A DNA stretch of 64,000 bases from Malaya genurostris (taxonomy: Eukaryota; Arthropoda; Insecta; Diptera; Culicidae): positions 144,690,091 to 144,754,090 of the forward strand of contig NC_080571.1 of assembly GCF_030247185.1 (NCBI RefSeq). Reading direction: 5' to 3'. The notes under the pieces were generated by a model that was not told the origin of the DNA, ran no database searches, and saw only the letters and a program-made list of their open reading frames with translations. Both the position numbers and the translations under genes were made by a program. This document shows, piece after piece, positions 21,021 to 36,358 of this stretch. The stretch's first letter is position 1, and the number at the start of each line of letters is the position of its first letter.

Positions 21021-21460
21021 CTAAAAGTTTGCGGTGGTTTAACACTATTATTAGGCTTATAACACTAGAGCGAAAAATTGCAACTTCTATCAACTCGAAA
21101 TACACTGAACCAAAAAGTGAAACGATTGTGTTCCAGAAATTGTTTTACATTTTTCGAAACCATTTTTAAGAAATTTCTTTGCTTTTACATAATCTTCCGA
21201 ACATTTGTATATGACTGAAATATTGGGTAGAGAAAATGCTTTCCTAGCGCACTCGTAGAATTCATTCGCGGTCGAAATTCGACAATCATTTATCATTTGT
21301 GAACATGCGCGATCGTTCCTCCAGCACCGTCGCATGGCCCTTTTCCATGAGCTGTCGCGTGAAACTTCCACTGTGCAAAACGATGAAAATCATGCTCGTG
21401 ATGAAAAATATTCCCAGAGTGATTTATGCAGCTCAGCCATAGCCGAAGTAGAAAAGAGTC
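21021..21460 (-). other. Possible decayed small secreted-protein gene
   Basis: The minus strand around 21420-21310 can be read as a hydrophobic start (FFITSMIFIVLHSG) followed by a charged stretch ending RSRM. After a shift, CSQMINDCRISTANEFYECA and SVIYKCSEDYVKAKKF follow (to 21090), with four spaced cysteines. This looks like a signal peptide plus a small Cys-containing domain. The frames do not join cleanly and I recognise no family, so it may be a pseudogene or chance. Confidence 0.2.
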
Positions 21461-21469
21461 AACGCCGAG

Positions 21470-21655
21470 GAGCTCGGATCGGTCGGATCGGCATAATGTG
21501 TATAGTTTTTGAAGCCCGTATCCTAGCGAATTGCGCTGCGGTACGCTCCGAGGGTGCGGGCCGGAGAGCTCGGATCGGTAGGATCGGCATAATGTGGATA
21601 GTTTTTGAAGCCCGTATCCAAGCGAATTGCGCTGCGGTACGCTCCGCGCGTCCGG
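21470..21655. repeat. 97-bp tandem duplication
   Basis: Two units of about 97 bp containing GAGCTCGGATCGGT.GGATC and 'gaagcccgtatcc.agcgaattgc'. They are about 95% identical, GC-rich relative to their surroundings, and sit between two antisense modules. Confidence 0.9.
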
Positions 21656-21735
21656 GTCACTGCTTCGAAAGTAACTTTGCCAAGATTAAGTTAAACCCCT
21701 AAGGCTTCTTTTTTCAACAACAAAAAAAAAAGAAA

Positions 21736-22757
21736 AAGTACGGGTGTGTGATGTCAGAGACATAACTTTATGTCGTGAATACGAATTAAACTGACACGAT
21801 TTCTTTATACATTCGAATTCGAATTGATAGTTGATCGATTGTGTGATCACTGCTAGAGTTTTAAACGATTTTTGGCGTCGATTATCTCATTTCGGATTTG
21901 CATATTTCATTCGAAGAAACTATCAAGATGCTGTACACGATTCATTTCTGCCTTCTAGACGGATCAATTCTCTATGATATTTAGCACAGTTCGAAACATT
22001 TTTCTCGAACGATTTTCGCACAGCGAAAATCAACTCAAATTATTTTGGATTTTCACTAAACTGATGATGTTTACCTTCGATTTGCGAAGAAGTAATCTTA
22101 ATAGTTCTTTAGATATCATTTAAAGCCATTAGAACGGCTGATTTTATATAATGTCTGCAAACGACTTGTCTGATGCAATCGTTCATGCTTGAATTGAAAC
22201 TAGCTTTGCGAACAAACCGACACATCCGCTCGCAGTGCCAAGTGATGCGAAACTGGTTTGATGCGTCTTCTTGTCTTGACGACCGGAAGGTAAATGAGAA
22301 CTACGACCTGAGCGTTTAAGGGTTAACCACGCAGAAGGTGCGCTCTCGTATGCCGCTGTTTGAATGCGTCTTATCGCCCCGACGTCTGCTTCCATCCAAC
22401 GCACAAGAATAAATGATTGATTGTAGACCACGGCTCCCCTTTTATAACGTTCAGTTGAAGATATGTGCCTGACTACCTCAAAATTGTCGTCCTTGCGCGA
22501 AAAACCAGAGCAAAAGTAAAGAGTTTTCCGCGTGGTTTTCAAATTTTGAGAAAACCTAATTTTCGAGTTGTTTGTGGTTATCTTACACTGCTCAAAATAT
22601 TGTCCTAAATTCCTGATCATATGTTTGATGAAATAGTGAAACAATTATGTTGCTGTCATTAATACAAGTCGAGATATTCACGACTAAGTTCTGCCCATTC
22701 TTCCATATGGCTAATTTTAAAAAGGCGCCCCATAGTAAAGTAAGTCGTATTCACGAC
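21736..22757 (-). mobile_element. Histone-promoter module, antisense copy 2
   Basis: Starts with the inverted terminus (CGGGTGTGTGATGTCAGAG ... GTCGTGAATACGAA) and ends CCCCATAGTAAAGTAAGTCG, GTATTCACGAC at 22757. The left half aligns with 20000-20160 and 20365-20530 in changed order. The right half carries a minus-strand TATAAAAGG near 22440 and is homologous to 50480-50930. No ORF. Confidence 0.7.
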
Positions 22758-22779
22758 AAAATAATTCGGCCCAAGTTTG

Positions 22780-23110
22780 AATTTTTTTTATTTGTTTATT
22801 AATTTTTAACTTTTCTCATAATATTAACTTCAAAGATTGTTTTATGGAATCGCTTATTTGAAAGGAAAAGACGCACATGCCATGTCTTGGACGAATTTTT
22901 GTATGTATTAGATTTTGCAGTATAGGGTGTTGAAAAAAGGCTCTGTTTGAAATCGCGAAATTTCAAAAAATCATATTTCGAAAATTCCACGAACCGTATT
23001 GAAATAAAAAATATGTGTCGATTATTGTAGAGTTCTTTATCGAAAAAAATAGTTAGATGAAAAAAATTTTGGGTGGCTGATTTTGCGTGGAATGCCCCAT
23101 ATACATATAG
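22780..23110. repeat. 'gtggaatgcc..catata' repeat, copy 1
   Basis: Ends in GCGTGGAATGCCCCATATAC. Similar sequence with the same order (a 'gacgaat.tttgt' motif, 'aaatattttc'-type AT DNA, then the terminal block) lies at 46880-47075. No coding potential. Confidence 0.5.
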
Positions 23111-23189
23111 ATTATTTATATATTTTTGAATGAACCGATTCTCACGAACAACGATCACTCTAGTCCAACGATCCTCGGTTTGTCTCACA

Positions 23190-27257
<4,068 letters not shown>

Positions 27258-27545
27258 TTGCAGTACGCGTTCGCTAACAGGGAGAATTTGAGGCAAAATG
27301 TTTCAAATTTTGAAAAATAGACATTTTTCGACATTTTTGACGAGCTCGAACACTACACTACTCAGAGTTGGTTATAAGAGTAACCATGGAGGAGAACTGT
27401 AGTGAATTAACTAAAACGAAGGAGTTCAGTATAAAATTTATTCACAGAAACGAAGCTTCTTGACAAATACAGATACTATTTTATATCAAAAGACATTATT
27501 ACGTTATTTCAAGAGAGAGGAAGTGTAGCAAGTGTCCCAAACATG
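27258..27545 (-). mobile_element. Probable LTR-retrotransposon 3' end, inverted copy
   Basis: Inverse of 11905-12174: ACGCGTTCGCTAACAGGG at the left, then 'gaatttgaggcaaaatgtttc', ending near 'caaacatggaaagtgt'. The conserved edge supports a real element boundary. Confidence 0.45.
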
Positions 27546-27829
27546 GAAAGTGTAAGGTAAAATTGATAGGATTTTTCGAACAACATAAAATTGCCCTGAT
27601 TTGACGAGAATGCCGTGAATCTGAGATGGGGCATTGGCCGTGCGCAATCTGAACATGTATGGAGTATTGTTCTGACATTTTTCTACTACATTCAGAGTAT
27701 TTCCATAGGCAGGACAATCTTTTTGCGACCTTGCCATCACGAAAAATTTCCGAGCGACGCCGGGTAATTGGGCTATCATATATAAATACAAATAGGCTTA
27801 ATATGTTTTTCTAATATACTTACAACAAA

Positions 27830-28055
27830 CCGATTCCGGATATCCTGATTCCCGGTTTCCGATTTCGGAAGCATCGAAAATAGTGGTCAAGTATTAAGAA
27901 ATGGATCTCACTCACTTTGCACAGCAATGGCTTGACCGATTTTCTCGAACTTAGGTCCAAAAGCAAGGTCCCATATTGAATTTCTCAATTTCATCCAGAT
28001 TCGACATCTGGATCTGGAATTGCAGGTTGAAGATCTTTCAAATAATCATACCGGA
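27830..28055 (-). repeat. Relative of the 158-bp family, inverted fragment
   Basis: Near-identical inverse of 10450-10710. It ends abruptly at 28055 inside a sequence continuous in the other copy, which marks the broken 3' end of the neighbouring gypsy element. Confidence 0.75.
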
Positions 28056-29586
28056 GAATCGCCGACTTGAATATTTGTAACAGCTGCATGTCGACGATGA
28101 TCTGCATATATTTTGCCTTTTAATTTCTTGATGGCATCAGACTCGTACTCCCTCTTCTCGATACCAACTCGGATCCGTCCTTAACGACGGCAACAAATCT
28201 TTTATCGGTCGTCCAGTGAACAACTCAAGAGGTGCTTTGCCTGTAACCGAATTAGGGGTCGTATTATACATATGTACGTACTCTGCAACAGCCTTCCTCC
28301 AATCCGAATTAGTAACCCTTGCAATTCGCAGTGCTTTCAATATTCCCTGATTCTGCCTCTCCACTAGGCCATTCATTTGAGGCCAGTATGGGATGGTACG
28401 CACCAGTCGAATGTTTTTTGATTTACAGTATTCAAGAAATTCCTCACTGGCAAACGGAGGGCCATTATCGCAACGAATAGTTTCTGGATAAGTCTGTTCT
28501 TCAAATACCTTTTCTAGTGCCTCTATCGTTTTAACAGCTGAAGTTCCCTTCATTTCAATTGGTTTAATGAATCTACTAAAGTAGTCTACAGTCATTAGAA
28601 ATGTTGCGCATTCCTTTGCGGAAAAAAAATCAATTGCGATCTCCTGCCATGCCCTTTCAGGAATTTCTTTTCGCTGCAATGGTTCCGGGGGTCCTTCTGA
28701 TCTCACTGCAGCGCAACCGGCACACTCTTGTATCTTGTCTACCACATCTCGATCCATGTAAGGCCACCATACCTTTTCTTGGAGGGACCTTTTCATAATA
28801 ACTATTCCCGGATGACCTCGATGCGCAATGTTGAGTGCCCTAGTCCGCAGGGCTAAAGGCAGAACAATTCTGTCTTCACGAACGATAATACCGCTAACGA
28901 TTCCTAATTCTTTACTGAACGCTTGGTAATGAATTAATTCGTCCTTCCATATTCCAGTCTCAATTGCTTCTTTGACCCCTTTGAGTGCTGTGTCTTGTAA
29001 AGTTTCATACCGAATTTCATCTAGAGTGATAGCCGATGGTCCATCGCCGACTGCGCATAAGTAATGTTCGGCGTTATCATCAAAAGCTTTACTAGGCTGG
29101 CAACACAATCTTGAGAGTATATCTGAAACATTGGTAAAACCTGGAATGTGCTTAATCTCGAAATCATAAGGCTGGAGGCGCAAGGCCCAACCTTCGGCTC
29201 GGGTACAAGCCCGCCTTCCATCTCGGTGTGGTGCTCCAAATATGTACTCCAAACTTTTATGGTCGGTAAAAATGGTAAATTTTATTCCAAAAAGGTACAA
29301 GTAGAATCTCTCTACCGCCCAAACCACAGCTAACGCTTCCCTCGGAGTCTGCGGATAAACCTTTTCTGAGCCAGTTAAACATTTGGATGCGAAACTGATT
29401 ACTCTAGGAAGGCCAGAGTTATTTCTTTGTACAAGTACGGCACCTAAACCAACCGATGAAGCATCTACATACAGCTCAGTGGGATCATGGGGATCAAAGA
29501 ATCCTAGCTTACGCACATTGTCAGCTAACTCTTCTCGTAGATCGTTGAATGCATCTTCCTGATCTTTTCCAAATATCGGTACAGCA
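28056..29586 (-). pseudogene. mag-type pol: RNase H and integrase
   Basis: Opens with FGKDQEDAFNDLREELADN, then RNase H (LYVDASSVGLGAVLVQ, FTIFTDHKSLEYIFG). The integrase has a zinc-binding HRGHPG ... CAGCAAV region, catalytic AIDFF, RCDNGPPF and NGLVERQN (D,D,E all present), and a GPQ-like tail. A frameshift near 28155 gives a false stop (EEGVRV). In the correct frame REYESDAIKKLKGKIYADHR continues to about 28060, where the element is broken. Integrase joins element DNA to the host; this copy lacks its C-terminal end and 3' LTR. Confidence 0.9.
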
Positions 29587-30500
29587 CCGCGGACGAACTA
29601 TGTAGACAATGACACCATCTATACCCAGCAACATTTCAGTCATAATTCTTTGAAATATTTCTGGAGCGCAGTTTATGCCAAACATCAGCCTCTTGAAACG
29701 CATTAGTCCTCTGTCAGTCATGAATGTAGTGATACCCCTTGAATCGGGATGCAACTCCACATGGTGAAATGCTGATTCGATATCCAATCTTGAAAAATAG
29801 ATTGCGCCTCTTAGCTTGTTCAGGAAAGTTTCAATAACGGGAAGTGGGAAATGCTTTCCCTGGATTGCTTTGTTGGGACATTTCATATTTATACACAGCC
29901 TAATATCATTCTTTCCCTTCGGAATTACTACCATTGGAGATATCCATATTGGAGGACCAATAGCTCGTTCGATTATAGCGGTGCGTAGTAGTTCACAAAT
30001 CTTCTTGTCAACTTTTTCTTTCATTGGTTCGGGTACTCTCAAATACGCAAGTTTCCTTGGTGTTACCGAGTTGTCTATGGACAACTTCACTGACACATTT
30101 GGAAATTTTGAAAACGGTTCATTGACTTCTATATTTTGAACTGCAAGACCCACTTTCAATATTTTTAGCTGTTCTGCGGTCGTTTTGCTCAATAAAGACT
30201 TAGTAGCTCCTTCTATGACAAAAAACTCTGTAAAACATTTTGGCTTCGCCTCGTTAACCGAAATCCACGCTTCAAAAAATACAATAACATTCAATGGGTT
30301 AGAACTAGCATACGCAGTAAACTGGCGATTACAAGGAAACTTCTTCTTATAAACGGTCGTTTTATTCATTGTGAGCTCGTTCCACACACTTTCAGTGATC
30401 GTATTAATAGCAGACCCAGAATCGATTAAAAAGACGACTGGGAAGTCTTGGATCATGCAAGTAATCATTCCATCATTCCGAGGGTGTATTGTAACCTATC
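29587..30500 (-). pseudogene. mag-type pol: protease and RT fingers/palm
   Basis: The protease active site is LIDSGSAINTI (DSG triad) near the start. RT follows with PPIWISPMVVIPKGKNDIRLC, YFSRLDIESAFHHVELHPDS (first catalytic Asp) and FGINCAPEIFQRIM. After GVIVYI the expected DD pair of the YxDD box is gone. The sequence runs into VRPRCC and then the RNase H lead-in, so about 100 residues (catalytic Asp pair, thumb and connection) have been deleted near 29587-29605. RT cannot work. Confidence 0.88.
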
Positions 30501-30606
30501 CGATACCAACAAGGAAGAAAAATCAATTTTGTATTTAGAAATGTTTTCTTTTATTTATTTTTATTTTATTATACCAGAAGAAAATGTTAAAAATATACGG
30601 TTATGT

Positions 30607-31623
30607 TTACTGTACCTCAGCAATGTTATCCGACTTCGGTCGACATGGTAATTCTTCCTTCCAGGTATGTGACTCCTGAAGAGAATTATTAGACTCCCTT
30701 TGCGGACCGACCCGCTCGAAACGATTGCTATTTTGATAGGCTTGTCTGTTCCTACATTTTCTTGCGAAGTGTCCGACACGTCCACACGCATTGCACCGAG
30801 CGTTTCGTGCATAACAATCACCCTCGTTTCTATGATTATTCGCACCACATCGGTTACATTCCCGATTGCGCTGATTCGATGCAAATTGCCGTCTTCTTGA
30901 ATAGCCTGTAGATGCTTGTGTACCATATGGGGTGAATGACTTTGACTGCCGCGGTCTATTTTCGTTAACGACTGCAATTGCAGAAGGTGGAAGGTCCTCG
31001 TTGAATGGTTTGATCTTGGCCTTTTGTTTAAGCAAAATTTCTCTGTTGATCGCGTAATTGGTGAGCTCATCAAGTCCCATAACGTCTTCAAGACCTTTAT
31101 CCCGTACACGCTCGTCGCGAGCTCCCATAGTTACCTGTTGTAGTAGCTCCTTTTCTTCACGATCGAAAAACTCACATCGCGATGCCTGAGCACGAAGTTT
31201 TAAGATAAACTCGTTGAACGATTCATCGCTGCCTTGCTTCAATGAACGAAACACTTCCAACTCAATGCGCTCATTTCTCTTTCCAATGAAGAATTTGTTC
31301 AACCTTTTTATAGCATTGTCGTACTCCGGAACTTCAGCTGGTGCTAATGGTGGTTTCACCACTTCAGGGTAAATTTCATCCGAAGTAGGACGCAAGTTAC
31401 AAAAAATACGTTGGAGATTTCTTCCCCCGCAATTCAATAAAAGCAATCTCTTTTCCCGCTGAGTCTCGACATTATTCAGTTCTAGCATCAACTCGAACGC
31501 CCTGTACCACTCCTCCCATTCACGTCGCAAGTCTTGCGTAGTAACTCCATTATTAAACGGAAGCAGATGGAAACGTTTAACCTCTTCCAGATTCATCTGT
31601 GAAAATAGATATAACAAATGCAA
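30607..31623 (-). CDS. mag-type Gag
   Basis: An open 338-codon frame, the longest intact ORF of this element. The N-terminal half has capsid-like features (WEEWYRAFELMLELNN, FRSLKQGSDESFNEFILKLR and a helical VTMGARDERVRDKGLE stretch). The C-terminus has two zinc knuckles, CNRCGANNHRNEGDC and CNACGRVGHFARKC, typical of mag/CsRn1 Gag proteins. Gag assembles particles and packages element RNA. It starts at ATG 31623, about 1.2 kb downstream of the LTR; pol lies downstream after a 138-bp gap. The frame is open, but the element as a whole is defective. Confidence 0.85.
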   Translation of the reverse strand: MHLLYLFSQMNLEEVKRFHLLPFNNGVTTQDLRREWEEWYRAFELMLELNNVETQREKRLLLLNCGGRNLQRIFCNLRPTSDEIYPEVVKPPLAPAEVPEYDNAIKRLNKFFIGKRNERIELEVFRSLKQGSDESFNEFILKLRAQASRCEFFDREEKELLQQVTMGARDERVRDKGLEDVMGLDELTNYAINREILLKQKAKIKPFNEDLPPSAIAVVNENRPRQSKSFTPYGTQASTGYSRRRQFASNQRNRECNRCGANNHRNEGDCYARNARCNACGRVGHFARKCRNRQAYQNSNRFERVGPQRESNNSLQESHTWKEELPCRPKSDNIAEVQ

Positions 31624-32009
31624 ATAAGTTCATCAAAAGCATCACAAACGGTAAAGAGTAACAATATGATGCTTTTTTCTCTTAGGAACCAAAGATGCCT
31701 ATTCACTAATAGAATTGAACGTAATTACAACTAAATTGGTGTCAAATTGGTTCGCAAAACCCGTCATAAAATTTTTTATGTCATCAACGAACCTTCTGTT
31801 GATGAATCTTAATGGAATATTGATATATTCAAAAACTCAATTCATTTAAATATAGTAGCCCTGTCACTTGTATCACTGGCTGTCTTCCGTATCTAACGCT
31901 CATCTAAAAATATAAATATTTAAAACCACCACTCTCGGCTCTTCCAATTCCATGTACTATTCTGTGTATTTCGAGAACCGTTTTCACCGTCTCTCATGCT
32001 TACACTTTT

Positions 32010-32650
32010 CAGCATAATTTTCTGGTCTAGCAGGCATTTCTGCGCCTTCTTTTTTTCAAAACTCTCGCTCTTCAGTCCATAGACTGGACTAGCAGGCATT
32101 TTTGTGACAAACCAGACTCGCTCTCGCTCTTCAGTATAACATAGTGGGTTAACAGGTGTTGGTGCGCTTTGGTTTTTTTCAAACCAGACTCACTCTCGCT
32201 CTTCAGCCTGTCATACTGGACTAGTAGGTGTTAGTGCGCTTTGGTTTTTTCCAACCCAGACTCGCTCTCGCTCTTCAGTCTATAGACTGGACTAGCAGGT
32301 ATTTGTGCGCTTTGGTTTTTTCCAAACCAGACTCGCTCTCGCTCTTCCGTCTATCATACTGGACTAGTAGGTGTTAGTGCGCTTTGGTTTTTTTCCAAAC
32401 CAGACTCGCTCTCGCTCTTCAGTCTATAGACTGGACTAGCAGGTATTTGTGCGCTTTGGTTTTTTCCAAACCAGACTCGCTCTCACTCTTCAGTATAACA
32501 TAGTGGGTTAACAGGTGTTGGTGCGCTTTGGTGTTTTTTTTCAAACCAGACTCGCTCTCGCTCTTCAGTCTATCATACTGGACTAGTAGGTATTAGTGCG
32601 CTTTGGTTTTTTTTCCAAACCAGACTCGCTCTCGCTCTTCATCATTTTTT
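32010..32650 (-). repeat. ~73-bp tandem array in gypsy leader
   Basis: About eight and a half units with 'ccagactcgctctcgctctt' at one end and 'gtgcgctttggtttttt' at the other. Three subtypes differ in the middle (tagactgg, ataacatag, catactgg) and recur in a patterned order, which suggests expansion by multi-unit duplications. It lies between gag and the primer-binding site. Confidence 0.92.
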
Positions 32651-32885
32651 TGAAGTCTCCGTTTTACTGAGCAGAAACATTCCAGCCACCAATACAAGCT
32701 TGCCATAGCCAGCGGAGCCCACCATCACACGCCTAAAACTCACAACCTGGATCAGATAGCAGCAGGAAGAGAAAGATATGGCGCCCCTAGCTTCGTTATT
32801 TCTCCGTTTCTTTTATAATGAAAAATAAACTCAGTAGCGTAGTTTCTCTACAATGTCTATTAATAATAATACTATAGTTACCGTT

Positions 32886-32904
32886 GATCCTACCGACTGC
32901 GCCA
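32886..32904 (-). promoter_or_regulatory. Primer-binding site
   Basis: Minus strand TGGCGCAGTCGGTAGGATC, separated by ATT from the LTR end. It matches the tRNA-Ser-type primer sites known for 297/17.6 and mag-like elements. Confidence 0.75.
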
Positions 32905-32907
32905 AAT

Positions 32908-33104
32908 TGTAGTATCCGTGCAGTTAGGCCTTTCGGAATTTCATACGACTCACTACACAAATTTATATATAGCTCCAGAACCCTTTATTCGACCGCTCGG
33001 TAACACGTTTCACATTCAACTAACTCTATTCCCTACCGTACTCTTTTCACAGTCCGCTCTCAGACTCTACACCACCCTTATATATAAAAGAGCGGTAAAA
33101 ATCA
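32908..33104 (-). mobile_element. 5' LTR of mag-type element
   Basis: On plus it starts TGTAGTATCC; on minus it therefore ends GGATACTACA. A minus-strand TATATATAAGG core promoter is at about 33078-33089. The outer boundary (TGATTTTTACC at 33104) is a guess because no second LTR is available. The neighbouring DNA at 33105 resumes a 158-type repeat. Confidence 0.6.
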
Positions 33105-34010
33105 ACGTGTTTTGTCGGTTACGTCACTGATATCATCATATCTCCGGAAACAGAAGTCGCATTCATTTGATCTTCGAACGTGATCAATGGCTTTGTATTA
33201 GCTTTCAAACGAGCCTAAGTTTGTTAAAATCGGTTCAGCCATCTCCGAGAAACTTGCGCGGTAAAAAAAATATCGCGTTTTGTCGGTTACGTCATTTATA
33301 TTATCATATTTCTGGATAGAAAAGCCATTTGATCTTCAAACTTGATAAATGGATTAGCAAAAGCTTTCAAACGGGATTTTGAATTTGTTAAAATCGGTTA
33401 ATCCATCTCCGAGAAACTTGCGCGGTATTTCTCCGGAACCAAAAGTCACAGCCATTTTATCTTCGAACTTGATCAATGACCTAATAGTAGCTTTCAAACG
33501 GACCTAGACTTGTTAAAATCGGTTAAAAAACAACACATTTCGTCGGTTACGTCACTTATACCATTATATCTCCGGAACCAGAAGTTACAGCCATTTGATC
33601 TTCGAAATTGATCAATGGCCTAACAATAGCTTTCAAACGGACCTAGACTTGATAAAATCGGTTGAGCCATCTCCGAGAAACATGCGCGGTGAAAAACACA
33701 TTTTGTCGGTTACGTCACTTACGTCACTCCGGAACCAGAAGTCACAGCCATTTGATCTTCAAACTTGATCAATGGCCTAACAATAGCTTCCAAACGAGCT
33801 TAAGTTTGTTAAAATCGGTTAAGCCATCTCTGTGAAAATTGAGCGGTAAAAATAGCTTTGAAAAGTGCACACACACATACACATACAGACATTTTCCGAT
33901 CTCGTCGAACTGAGTCGAATGGTATATAATACTTTGGGTCTCCGAGGTTCCGTTCGAAAGTCGGGTTTTCCAGTAATTCTAATATCTTTCTATAGGCAAA
34001 AACCCTTCTT
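33105..34010 (+). mobile_element. AGAAAGGC-related element, second subfamily
   Basis: Five imperfect units with 'tctccggaaccagaagt.acagccatttgatcttc' and 'gttaaaatcggtt.agccatctc', spaced about 120-166 bp, then an ACACATACACATAC run, 'ctcgtcgaactgagtcgaatgg' and a decayed terminus 'ctttctataggcaaaaa'. It differs from the main family by the GTCGGTTACGTCAC linker. Confidence 0.8.
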
Positions 34011-35060
34011 AATCCACGTAGTGGAATTTTCATAGATCTTGAAAAATCACCATAGAATGAAACCATGAAATTTCCCAAATCGAAAAAAGAATTTGATGCC
34101 AAAAGTTTTAGAATTGCATGAAACGTCGAGATTTAGTGTCATCTCGAAAAAAAAATTTCGTTAAAATCGACTTTCTGGGACTTGGAAAAAATATCAAAAT
34201 TTTCCTAGGACCCAGAAAGTCGATTTTTTCAAAAAGAATTTGTTTTGAGATAACACTTAGTTGTGTTTTTCTGGTGTTTTGCGGAGTACTTTTCTCACGT
34301 ATCAGCTCATGCCCTCTTAATATGTATTTAAAAGTCGTCTCCGTACAGCACACACTTCACTCTTTCCTTCCATTAGATCGATCCACCTTGCTCGCTATGC
34401 TTCTCTTTTTCATGAGCTTTCCGAATCACATTCAAGAACCATTCTCAAATGTTTGCCGTCTGTTATCCCGATAACATGCCCTGCCAATCGCTGTCCATTT
34501 TCAGCTGTACGTATGACGTATCCTTATCCGAGGCATGAATGAATGAATACACGAATTCATGAATCACCGCGATATCGTCACCATGCACCATTATTCGAGT
34601 AGGAAGGTAAAGTATTTTCATCTCATACATTTTGTTACGACGGATTTACTGTCAGTCCGATCCCAGTTTGATCAATCCTTCTTTATGAGCTTAAGCCGTT
34701 TGACTTTAGCTGTCTCGTTGAGTAGTTTCAGGCAACTTGGCTATTCATACCATGTGATACAGAACGTCGACGAACATTTTACCTTAAAACTGATAGTTTT
34801 TTTCAATTTCGCTTGATTTCGAATTTTCCTTGATTTTACGCTTGGTATCTAGGAATACTATTTTCTGCTAAAGAACTATAATTTAATTGTCCTTTAGAAT
34901 TTTTACTAAATATAGTTATTATTGGATTTGCATAAAATAAATGTAAAAAAACTTATCAGTTCATAAATAAAAACTTTAAACCGTATATTAAAACCTAAAT
35001 ATTTGACAATTCATTAGTACTGATTCATATTTCTCTCACAGTCCTTAAGAAATTTTTTTC
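34011..35060. other. Region with long palindrome, otherwise unassigned
   Basis: Apart from the palindrome at 34129-34262, nothing is recognised. A CGTAGTGGAATTTTC fragment at 34017 resembles the start of the AGAAAGGC family. Confidence 0.4.
34129..34262. repeat. 134-bp imperfect palindrome
   Basis: Arms contain AAAATCGACTTTCTGGG at 34163 and CCCAGAAAGTCGATTTT at 34211, extending outward to 'agtgt.atctcg' and 'gagataacact'. The transcript would form a near-continuous hairpin. Probably a fold-back/MITE relic. Confidence 0.8.
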
Positions 35061-35279
35061 TTAAGGTTGCGCTTCAACGTGGTCAGGTGAAGTTCGCTGC
35101 CTATCTCGGTGTTCCAGGCACTTTACCCAAAATTGTGAGAAAACGGTTTTCTATCGATTCGTATATAAATTGTGCCTGATAAACGTTTTTATCGAAAGAT
35201 TTCGTGCGAGTTGTAAAAAAAAAGAGTTTTTCCTTATTCTTTCGCACGCAAGAGTTGTTTATAGCGAGAAAAGGAACAG

Positions 35280-36134
35280 CCTGTTTTAATCCACCTAGTG
35301 GTGTAATGATGCCTTTCTCATATCAATCATACTATCATATATAATACTGTGGTATTCTTCAAAATAATTCTCTGCGATTCTTGAAAGAATAAACGAAATC
35401 GGTTTGTTTGACCATCTACTGATAAAAACTATCAATTGGGAAAGATTTGAGGTCGATTCTTAAGGTTTTTCCCCATTTTCAGTGATGGTATACAATTTTA
35501 ACCCACTTTACTCTATATTTTCGGATCCGGAAGTCGGATCCGCATGAATTTCAGGAATTACGCATGGGACCACAGGACCTTTCATTTGAATCTAAGTTTG
35601 TGAATATCGGTCGCGCCATCTATGAAAAAAGATAGAACACATATTTTATTTTTTTTGCACATTTTACCCCATAACTCCCGAACCGGAAGTCGGATCCAAT
35701 CAATATTCAAAAATTTTTTATAGGCCCTCAAGACATTTCATTTGAACCTAAGTTTGTGAAAATCGGTTCAGTCATCTCTGAGAAAAGTTAGTGCACTTAT
35801 TTTCCCTTTTTTTTGCACATTTTACCCCATAATTCCGGAACCGGAAGTCGGATCCAAATAATATTCAGGAATTCGGTATGGGACCACAAGACCTTTCATT
35901 TGAATCTAAGTTTGTGAAAATCGGTTCAACCATCTCTGAGAACAGTTAGTGCACTTATTATCACAATTTTTTGCACATTTTATCCCATAATTCCGGAACC
36001 GGAAGTCGGATCCAAAAAATATTCAGGAATTTTGTATGGGACCACAAGACCTTTCATTTGAATCCAAGTTTGTGAAAATCGGTTCAGCCATCTCCGAGAA
36101 AAGTTAGTGCAAAAAAACGTTACATTCACACATA

Positions 36135-36231
<97 letters not shown>

Positions 36232-36358
36232 ACACACAGACATTTTGCGTACTCGACGAACTGAGTCGAATGGTATATGACACTCGGCCCTCCGGGCCTC
36301 GGTTCAAAAGTCGGTTTTCACAGTGATTGCATAACCTTTCTATATGAGAAAGGCAAAA
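35280..36358 (+). mobile_element. AGAAAGGC-type element with long CA run
   Basis: Complete by the same termini as 10715-11900. About four 158-bp units and an expanded (CA)n tract (about 36140-36239) precede the conserved 3' block. No ORF. Confidence 0.88.

Larger units (their letters stand above)
28056..33104 (-). mobile_element. Ty3/gypsy (mag-type) LTR retrotransposon, 3'-truncated
   Basis: An antisense element with 5' LTR (32908 to about 33104), primer-binding site, a leader with a tandem array, gag, protease, RT, RNase H and integrase. The 3' LTR is missing: sequence stops at 28055 soon after the integrase C-terminus. The assignment to the mag lineage rests on the double CCHC Gag, the tRNA-Ser-like primer site TGGCGCAGTCGGTAGGATC and K02A2.6-like integrase phrasing. 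An internal deletion removes part of RT. Confidence 0.9.

Noticed and set aside
22183..22644. 153-codon minus-strand ORF
   Set aside because: Lies inside a module whose homologue at 50.5 kb does not keep the frame open.
22799..23188. 129-codon minus-strand ORF
   Set aside because: AT-rich repeat that also occurs at 46.9 kb without the frame; no recognised domain.
32010..32650. CRISPR-like regular repeats
   Set aside because: Units are contiguous tandem repeats without unique spacers, in a eukaryotic retrotransposon leader.
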